Part shown: positions 56,025 to 64,000 of the stretch, piece after piece
How positions within the stretch are numbered: the first letter of the stretch is position 1
Layout: the number at the start of each line of letters is the position of its first letter
From: Metarhizium brunneum
Lineage: Eukaryota; Ascomycota; Sordariomycetes; Hypocreales; Clavicipitaceae
DNA length: 64,000 nt
NCBI RefSeq assembly: GCF_013426205.1
Contig: NC_089425.1
Location: 62,001-126,000 of the forward strand
Reading direction: 5' to 3'
The notes under the pieces: model-generated
What the model was told of the DNA's origin: nothing
Seen by the model: only the letters and a program-made list of their open reading frames with translations
Databases searched by the model: none
Position numbers and translations under genes: made by a program

Positions 56025-58498
56025 TCTGTTCAAACAGTGGGACGAGAATTACTGACCCGGTCTGACCGTCTACTGAGGCAAGGTGATCCGCCACATCTTA
56101 TATATGCTTATTTGGAATCCGGGGCCGATGTGGTTTGTCATTGGTGACAGAACACGCACATCAGCCGCTGACTTGAGACGAGCCTTGGCGGCCAAGACTT
56201 TCATCGCCTCCGCGTTACGTCTGCATCTGTACCGGCCAAGACTCGGGGCAGAAGCAAAGAAGCGGAAACCTCGGGGATATGGTTCGTGCATGTCGTGACA
56301 TTCGTCTCTCTCTCAGCACCAGACTGGGCTCATCTTGTAGGGCATCTCGAGGCGCTTCGCCCGCAAAGACTGACTGACATGTTATCTCGTGGCTTGGGGC
56401 GCATGTAGAAACAGCCGGCTTTGGCAACCCTCCCGCATGTCCGACCAGGTAGGTGGTCAACTGGTCCCGAATCACAGAGGAGGCCGTTCGATACGGCCCC
56501 GGCCGCACGACTCACGAGTGTACGCCTTGCCCCCAAGGCTTGGGCGAGCAACGGAACGGACGAGTCAAGTCTGAGTCGAATTGTCAGCCAAACACATACG
56601 CGGCAACTCAGCCACCACCAAACAACTAAGCTTGCATCAAGAACCCGCCCTCGGGCGATTCTTCGTAGAAGGTTGATGAGCCACGCGTCCCTAGACTCGG
56701 ATGGCAGTCCACTTGTGCCAATTGTTCCGACCTTGGCGGAACCACAATATCGGATGTCAGTGGAGATGCCGTCGTTCGCAACCAATATAAGCCCGATAAA
56801 TCCGGAGCCAAGTGCTATCTGGCGAGATCTGCCACGGACCATGTTGTATGTATGTCTAGGTTTCATACAGTGTATGGTATGCACGTACTTGCGCATCTTG
56901 GCAGCGCTACTCTTCTTGCAGCGAATCAGAGGTGATGAGAGACGCTCAGCATCGACTTGCGTATGCGGACAGCATGCAACGTCTTGGCACCATCATCTTC
57001 ATTGCACGAGGCGGTGGCTTTTGATACCGTATTTGTAGTGGGAGGCAGCCACCTGATATTGCACGGCTTGGCAAGCAGAACGGTCGACCAAGTCGGCCAG
57101 CCCAAACTATAGGTATGGTAACGAGCCAAGTCGTCTTTTTCGTGGCCAATCTTCAAAACGAGTTGTTGGAGTAGTGCCCTTTTCATGCACTCTTCACGCA
57201 GTGTATTTCATCTGAGAACGCGTGGCTGCACGGCACTCATTTGGAGTTTGTTGCGCTTATATCCTTGATGCGTGTTGAAACAACCACGCCGTTCATCCAT
57301 TGGCATTGTATCACGGAACCCCGTACCTCGGCCGCTGAACTCTCCGCATGTTTCACGTTGGTCTGAAGTTGTGACACTGTCGAGCAAACGCCTCGGGCCG
57401 CATGAGCGAAACATTTCCTCGACAACTTTTGACAACACGGTGTGCTCCTCACCAGTTAGATGCCATTGTTGAACTGCCATTTGTGTATGGACATGTCAAC
57501 AGTCTGGTCTGGGTCAGTCAAGAGCAACTGACGATACTTGGGCTGCGGCTTCAACGACTCATGCGCCTCAATTCAGAGGCAGAAAAATGGCACTTTGGAT
57601 ACCAAATTGCATCCATGAAATGAATAAACTTTTCCCGAGGCAGCTCGTCCGTCATTGAGGAGAGAAAGTGCTTGGTTTTTGGTGGCGCAACTATGGGCAA
57701 TCATGTGAAACTTGTGTCACGAAACTTGGAAACGACTGATGCGTACGGGAAGCCAGGGATGCGGATTACTGTTGACACTATCGCATTCAGCAACTGCACT
57801 TCTGTCTTGACAAGGGCACTAGCATGGTGCACAGACATGAGTTGTGCCGAGCATGCAGAACAAGGAGGCCAAATGCGGTCTTGCTCTCAAGTGCAGTTTT
57901 ATAGTTGTTTGGCCATGCAATTCTCACATCTTAATGTTTTAATATTAGCAGCTAGATTCATACTAGCATGCTATATCTACTGAAAGGCGAGATGATGAGT
58001 AAAGCGTCCGGTCCACGGAAAATGCTTACTTAATTCAATGCATTGATGGCTTATTAATGCAATCTACCAGCTTAAATCAACGACATTAATAATGGTAGCT
58101 GCCAATACAAGGTAGATTTTGATCGGCCGTCTTTTATTAGTCAAAACCACGCGATTATCAGCTGGGCCATGTCGCAAAATACTTTTCTTTAAACGCTGCA
58201 GCAAGAGACGCGTCCGAGATCGGCTGCATCTGGCTGCAATACGAAGCCATCATGACGTAGCTTCAATGCGACAGCCTGCCTCTCATGCCAGTTCTACTTT
58301 TTTCCCTGTTATTATCCATGATGGGCAATTGAATTTTGTCAATGCAAAGGTCGAGCCTGATGGCGTGCTAGGTTTAGTTTGTGGATATCAGACGATTATC
58401 GGATTTGAGCTATCTCCGCCTTTGGTCCCGAACGCGCGGTATTTGAATAGAGCCTGTCGCTCGAAGCGCCTCGTCGTAGTGCTTGTTTCATCTTGAAC
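56025..58498. other. 2.5-kb divergent gene-free region
   Basis: This gap lies between the ADAM start (minus) and the MRJP-like start (plus). Long overlapping antisense frames occur at 56330-57038 (189 and 205 codons) but neither has domain or composition support. The part from 57960 to 58180 is AT-rich. Confidence 0.5.
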
Positions 58499-59970
58499 AT
58501 GATTGGGACAGACGTTTTGAAAATGGGAAACAGAACAATGAGTCTCGCCAGCTGGGCACTGTCCCTAGCCTGGGCGGCCACGGCCGAACGACAAGTCCTC
58601 ACAGACCCGGGAATCTACGGACCCCCCTTGGAGATTGCCCACTACTATACCGGTAAGTCGGCGCAAATGTTTCATGAATTCTCCCCATGTGTGCAGTACT
58701 GCAGTACGAGTGATGCCTCGGACCCAAGCACGACTAACAATCCCCGGCAGGGCAAATGCCGACGGGCATCGCTGTATCGCGCGAGAGCCGCCTCTTCTCA
58801 ACCTACCCAGCATGTCTGGATGCAAACAATACCAACACGATACAGACGCCGTACAAGTTCCAAGTCGCCGAGCTCATGCCTGATGGCTCCGAGGTCCCCT
58901 ACCCATCTGTCGAGATCAACACCCCCCCGGGGGGAGCGCTCAACATGAGCACGAATCCGCCAACGTCGGCCAACTACGCCGACTACTTTATAGGCTGTCA
59001 GAGCGTGGTTGTCGACAACAAGAACGTGCTGTACATTTTGGATGCCGGCCGAGCCATTGACCCGCAAACCTCGGTGCTGCTGAACGCGATTCCGGGGGGA
59101 CCCAAAATCGTTTCTGTCGACTTGAGCACCAACAAAATCATCCGCACCTACACGTTTCCGGGAAGCGTCGTCTACGGAGATTCCTTCCTCAACGACATAC
59201 GAGTCGACCGGACGCCGGGTCTTTCCGGGCTGAGCGGCGGCGCCGAGGAGGGCGTTGCCTACATTACCGACTCCTCGTTCGAGGGCCGCAACGGCCTCGT
59301 CATTCTCGACTTGACGAGCGGCGAGAGCTGGCGGCACCTGGACAATGATCCACGGCTACGCCCGCAGCAGCAGTTCTTGCCCTTTGTCCACGGCAGCCCC
59401 GTCATGTTTGGATCCTCCAGCCAGTATACCCGAGCCACGGTGGGCAGCGACGGCATCGCCCTGAGCGCCGATGGGTACGTAGACTTTTCCAGTCCTTACA
59501 GACGACTGCCGGCATAAGACCAATGGCATTGCTAACTCGCGCCGCGCAGCAAGGACCTCTACTTCAGCGTCATTAGCGGACGGGAGCTTTGGTCGGTGCC
59601 GACGGCGGCCTTGCGCGCGCGCGACGCACACAGCGAGCTGCTCGTGCAGGCGAGCGTGTCGGCCAAGGGCCAAAAGGGCGTCGGGGACGGCATGGAGACG
59701 GACAGCAATGGCATCATCTACACGGGCCATGTCGAGCAGGAGGCCATCGTGTCCTACTCGCCCGGCAACGCGACGGTTCAGACGTTCCTGCGCGATCCTA
59801 GGATCAACTGGGTCGATACCCTGAGCGTCGGCTGGGACGGCTCCTTGTACTTTACTGTGAACCAGGTCCATCTCATGCCCGGCTTCTACCCGGGCACTGA
59901 GCGTCGCCAGCACCCGTATGTGCTGTTCAAGGCGCAGCTGCCTGATGGTGGCAAAAAGGTCGGCACATGA
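58499..59970 (+). CDS. secreted major royal jelly protein/Yellow-like protein
   Basis: Three exons, 58499-58652, 58751-59474 and 59550-59970; introns of 98 and 75 nt; 432 residues. In-frame ATGs are at 58499, 58523 and 58538. The last gives the cleanest signal peptide (MSLASWALSLAWAATA), so translation may begin there. The mature protein matches MRJP/Yellow (PF03022), a six-bladed propeller. The first splice forms YTGQMPTGIAVSRESRLFST. Later blocks are VLYILDAGRAID, NDIRVDR, GVAYITDSS, GRNGLVILDLTSG, SDGIALSADGKDLYFSVISG (formed across intron 2), MRJP-typical DGMETDSNGIIYTGHVEQ and VGWDGSLYFTVNQ. Fungal and bacterial members are secreted proteins of unknown function; insect Yellow proteins act in melanin metabolism. 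It lies next to a co-oriented Zn2Cys6 gene. Confidence 0.92.
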
Positions 59971-60422
59971 GAGGGCGAGGGGCGGATGCGACTCGGTAAA
60001 TAGAATATCAATGATACCACATTTACATTCTTACGTGATATTCTTTCCGTTATAATCGGTGTCAACAGTGGACCCTTGGTTTGCAGAGCCTCCCAATCTG
60101 CAATGCTGCATATGTATTGCTGCATGAGCCGCCCGAAGTCTAACCTAATCAAGGCGCCTGCTGACAGCCAACGCCGGATCATTTCCCGCGGCTGAGGGAA
60201 ACAGATGAGGAATCATGTGTGGCTGCGCAAAAGCCGGTTGTTGGCCTCTTGCCGCTTCCATCTGCATGTACCGACGACCGACGTCGCCATATCTTTGGCC
60301 CTTGGACTGCGCTGCCAGTCGGAACGCCATCGACCAATCCTCGCTGACCTCTTCCATCAAGTACAACTTTACTTCTACTCAACTCGAAATCCTTTCCGCT
60401 GTTGCAGACAACTCCCAAGGTG
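59971..60422. other. short intergenic gap, regulator promoter
   Basis: A 452-base gap between the MRJP-like stop and the Zn2Cys6 start. It probably contains the 3' UTR of the former and the promoter of the latter. Confidence 0.6.
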
Positions 60423-61925
60423 ATGCCGCCAGTTCAACATGTTCTGCGCCAGAGCCACCGAAAGTCCACACGGGGCTGCCAGACATGCAAACGCCGACAC
60501 GTCAAGTGTGACGAATTGCAACCAAATTGGCAAGTTGACGCTGTTTGTAAGCGCGGCATGCGGAAACTTGCCAAACTAATGCCCTCGGTAGTCAAAAATG
60601 CATCAGCAGCCGGCGGGAATGCGTATATCTTGTCGGCCGCCGTGACGCAGCCAGCCCAGGCGCCGACGCAACCCTGGCGTGGCCCGATATCATTCAACAG
60701 GCTTGCCATGAGTGGAAGCGCTCGGGCAAACCGCCGTTCCCGCGTCTAGCTATAGCCGCAGCACCGAGCTGGCACAATATGCCGCTGGCAGACTTGCGGT
60801 ACTTGTACCACATGGCCCTTGTCGATGGGATGCTCGCCTTGAGCGGCACGAGCAACATGTGCCTCTTGTGGGGTGAGATGCGAATGTACGACCAAGCTTG
60901 AGCTGTTGGGGCGCATGACAAGACATCTAACCGGGATTTTCTATAGAATGATACAACTGGCAACGAGCTTTGGCTTTGTGGCGCACACGCTTGCGGCCAC
61001 GTCTGCCGAGCGGCTCGCCGTCTTGACCAAGTCCCAGGACGCAGCCAACGATGGCGCAAGATACCGCGCTCTAGCTCTCCACGGGCTGAGCAGAGAGATA
61101 CAGCTCTTTTCCAAGAGCAACGCGGATGCAATATTGAGCGCGTATCTCGGCTGCTCATTCATCATGGCCGATTAGTGCGTTTGTTCCTCGACACACGGCA
61201 GACATCCTCCCGTGATGCTAATACCCCTGAAAACAGCCGTGCCGTCATGACAGTAACAAAGAGTATAGTCCTGGTAAGAGGACTACACGATCCAGTAGCC
61301 GGACCCTTTCTAACCCGTTGCGTAGGTAGCTGCGCGGATGGAGCACTGGTCAGAGCAGTCTGCGTTTCGCCATCTTTTCGACTACGACCGCCTGCACCGG
61401 TTACAAGACATCCACGACGGACCACGGCCAAGGCATCAAGATGTAGCCACTCTGCTAGCCGAGGGAGTGCAGGCTTTGAACAGGCTATCGAACTGCCTGC
61501 GGCACAATCTCCATCTAGCCGCCGTGGTTCGACAGCTGCGCGACGTCTTGAGGCTGGTGGACGACAAGCTGGACGCCGACGTGCCGGCCGCAACTCAGTA
61601 CCGCTTGATTCACCCCTTCATATCGTGGTACAACCGAAACGAAGCTTCTTCCTACGTAGCCATTAGCCAGAGGGACCCTGCCGTGCTTGTTTTCCTGCTG
61701 TACATGTACTCGGCCTTTGTATCCCTGGCGGTGGCGTTGCCCGCAACGAACCTGCCGCTGTTTACGGCGATTCGATTCAGGGCCATTGTCGAGATTAATC
61801 GGGCAATGGAGGAAAGAGCAGGTCTCCCGTGTACTGGCTGCAATGTCTTTCACCAGTATCACGAGCTCGCGCCGTTTCCGTTATTGGCCATGCAGGTATA
61901 CCTCTCTCATGGAGCTGTATACTGA
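60423..61925 (+). CDS. Zn2Cys6 transcription factor with a GC-AG intron in the zinc cluster
   Basis: Read straight through, this locus looks broken, but splicing rescues it. Exons: 60423-60529, 60592-60867, 60947-61174, 61237-61273 and 61326-61925; 415 residues. Intron 1 (60530-60591) starts GCAAGT, a canonical GC-AG donor, with branch CTAAT and acceptor TAG. Joining gives RGCQTCKRRHVKCDELQPNC then QKCISSRREC, a complete Cx2Cx6Cx6Cx2Cx6C binuclear cluster. Exons 3-5 give ATSFGFVAHTLAATSAERLA, SKSNADAILSAYLGCSFIMA and ADYRAVMTVTKSIVLVAARM, as in UPC2-like fungal regulators. Introns 3 and 4 have good branch sites (GCTAATA, TCTAACC). The donor of intron 2 (GTGGGG at 60868) is the least certain choice, since the better-looking GTGAGA nearby breaks the frame. 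A GTATAC donor-like site near the stop allows another C-terminus. Probably a nuclear regulator; targets are unknown. Confidence 0.82.
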
Positions 61926-64000
61926 GCTAGGGGCGACGACTGTCTTGGTGTCGTAATGTGGCATTGATAAGTTGGTAGACCATTCTTTGAGATATAGATC
62001 GGAATGCCTCAATTAATAGCTCTATATTGATCATAATGATGAAAGGGTCGAGTGATTGATGAAAAATACGCAAATTTGACCCCTTTTATAGTCGGTCGGG
62101 GGCCCCTGCAAGTTCTAGGGGCCCCTGACGATAATCCTCGATTTGACTCGACAATCAAAGCACTTCCCAGCTTCTGTGTCTTTAAACTTCATGCTCGGAC
62201 ATCCCTCAAGGCGCGCCGTAGCGTGCTGACCTTGCCGCATTAATACTTGCGTAAATCATGTCAACTTTAGTTATTCCAGAAAAGATACCTCTCCCTGGAC
62301 CGCCCTCCGTTTATTTTCTCAGCTGATGCTTACCATGGACATTTAGTCGTGAGACATACGTCTCTAGGAGTCAAGTCTATCCACGATTAACACAGGCCTT
62401 AATATGCGATACTCGCTTTTCGGAATCCCCAACAGATACCTTCGGGCCCGTTAACGCCTCTGCAATGCCCTCTTTAATGCCGATGTATTATAAATGCTGC
62501 CATCGAGAAGGACATGCTGGTATAGCAGTGACTTGTCCCCCTAAAGCTTGTCAAAATGTTGCGAGTAATGCAGTAAGACTTGTATTTACAAGTTACTGGG
62601 CTATATTTATAAGAGACTCTTGTATTATGCCTGTAGTTTCACTGGACTAATAAGCGATGCAATCCAAACGTTAATAAGAAGAGACTCGATGGCAAATTTT
62701 GTTTACGCTACAACGTTATTGGAAGGTTTGAACATCGCAAAGCTAGCTAAATAGCCTGGAATAGCAGACAATGCTGCATTGATACAACTATATAGCTCTC
62801 TTGTATAGAGTTTCAGTAAGCAGTTTGAGAGTGATTTATGCACGTTCATGGTAGGGGGCTCTCACGGCACGGGCCGGACTTCGAACCCGAGACCTAGTTG
62901 AGACATTGGGCTTCCAGGCTCTCTTTCTCACCGCTGTTTGCCATACTACATTAGAACTATCCGCCCGTGGAGGTTTCGGGGAAACCAAGGACCTTTGATA
63001 TTGAACCGAATTATTGGCTGAATCGGAACTTGATCCAAGCCCTCAGAGGCCCCTGTTACAGCTGAAACGCAGCAGAATAAAAGAATAAGGCATCTCCACA
63101 AGAACCAAGTAACACAATAGCATATCCCTGTAAGTGCTGAAAGTAAATCGTACTTGGAAACTTCAAACCACGCATGGTGACTGGACCTTTATGACTCTTA
63201 CGTTGCCTGTAATTGAGTTTACCCCTGTATTCGCTGCTGTATACTGTAGTGTACTTGGCTAGATACCAGCGCTGTGCGACTCATTTGACGAACATACAAC
63301 TACTTTTAGTAACTATTGCGCCCCATCTAAGGTCTCCTTAACGCCGGGGTAGTAGCTGTTACGTTGCCGAATTGTAGATTGCACGGCTATTGTAGTGGAA
63401 CTGCTGGGGCGAACGTGTAATGTGTTAGATTTGTAAACGAAGAAAATAGAAATATTATTCTTAATAAGCATGTAATTTATTGAGTCTGCCAGTTCCCTTC
63501 TTGTTAGATTTGACTTTTTATGAGGCGATTCCTTCACGTGGTTCCCTTGTTTTGGCTGGGCTATAATAGTAGGGATCAGGAGAGTTGTCAAGCTATCTAG
63601 CGGGGGAAATTAAATCCCGTGCCATTCAATAGATATCGTAGGTCACCTGGAAGGCCATCAACCAAGGGGCCTAGCTGTATTGAATGTTTGGCTTCAATCA
63701 TCTCTTGTCCTGCTTAAAGGCCGCCCCAGTACACACAAATTTGATGCCGAGCAGATGCCGAGAGATGTGGTAAAGATCCCCGACGAAGAATAAGGGCTTG
63801 GGGAAAATTTAATCGGGGTTCATCGTAAGTAATCGTACGCCATGCTTAACAACCTCTCAGCCTACCACGGAACGCGCATGCCAACGACATTCCCAGACAC
63901 ACTGCAATCCATGATTGCTAAACCCGCTCATTCGGGCGGGTACAACGGGCGGTTTGGAATATGTCATGTTCTGAATTCAATGTTCACTGGTGTCAATCGT
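61926..64000. other. AT-rich gene-free right flank
   Basis: The last 2 kb is visibly richer in A/T than the rest, with many TA steps and no credible gene. A 92-codon minus-strand frame at 63313-63591 has Asn/Ile/Lys-rich composition typical of decayed DNA. A tRNA-like segment at 62867-62970 is listed separately. It may be a repeat-induced-mutation remnant or the edge of an AT-rich isochore. Confidence 0.5.
62867..62970 (-). other. tRNA-like relic or tRNA-derived repeat
   Basis: On the minus strand the segment begins CCACGGG and ends CCCGTGC, pairing as an imperfect acceptor stem. A B-box-like GGTTCGAAGTCC sits at the expected place with a partly paired T stem, and TAGTTCTAATG resembles an A box. 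At about 104 nt it is too long for a normal tRNA, and the D and anticodon stems do not form cleanly. A decayed tRNA gene, or a SINE with a tRNA-derived head, would explain it. Confidence 0.35.

Noticed and set aside
56330..57038. Long overlapping antisense frames of 189 and 205 codons
   Set aside because: Neither shows domain motifs, signal peptide or coding-like composition; overlapping frames of this size occur by chance in GC-rich fungal DNA.
60541..61237. Stop codons within the Zn2Cys6 gene taken as signs of a pseudogene
   Set aside because: A GC-AG intron and three further introns with good branch and acceptor sites remove all stops and rebuild conserved motifs with matching phases.
1..64000. 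CRISPR array, bacterial operon or phage elements
   Set aside because: No regularly spaced repeats were seen and all genes have fungal intron and protein features.

Overview
The window is nuclear DNA of a filamentous ascomycete, most likely a sordariomycete of the order Hypocreales, possibly a Clavicipitaceae or Metarhizium-like fungus. The order is inferred from protein style and gene content; I had no database search. The fungal assignment itself is firm: genes are monocistronic, carry short introns (about 50-110 nt, with GTRNGY donors, CTRAY branch sites and YAG acceptors), and encode fungal families such as IML2, a Zn2Cys6 regulator, a fungal ADAM protease and DUF6606/DUF3638. I rebuilt exon structures by hand. 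For the main genes every junction keeps phase and restores family motifs.

Layout: 1-2570 holds the N-terminal part of a giant DUF6606/DUF3638 protein that runs off the left edge. 3.5-10.8 kb has a small hypothetical gene, a secreted phospholipase-C-like phosphoesterase, an AlaX-type tRNA-editing protein and a paraoxonase-like lactonase. 11-15.9 kb is gene-poor, with one probable decayed gene and one small secreted six-cysteine protein. 16-35.4 kb is a housekeeping block: CWF19-like splicing factor, intron-containing tRNA-Ile(AAU), a membrane protein, a large alpha/beta hydrolase, a sterol-desaturase-family protein, IML2, the proteasome subunit SEM1/DSS1, phosphoglycerate kinase and an Mpv17/PMP22 protein. 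37-56 kb is rich in secreted and membrane functions: an M43 metalloprotease, a subtilisin-like protease, an 11-exon NCS1 permease, a DUF2156 enzyme resembling ergosteryl-glycine synthase, a bZIP factor and a membrane-anchored ADAM. 58.5-61.9 kb is a pair formed by a secreted Yellow/MRJP-like protein and a Zn2Cys6 regulator. The last 2 kb is AT-rich and gene-free, with a tRNA-like relic.

Working together: no classical biosynthetic cluster is visible. The accessory half carries three secreted or surface proteases of different clans (M43, S8, M12 ADAM), a secreted phosphoesterase, a small cysteine-rich secreted protein and a predicted tRNA-dependent sterol-modifying enzyme, which fits a fungus that lives on or in other organisms. 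The most interesting candidates are the DUF2156 steryl-amino-acid synthase, the GC-AG intron inside the zinc cluster of the Zn2Cys6 gene, several stop-free introns of length 3n, and the MRJP-like/regulator pair.
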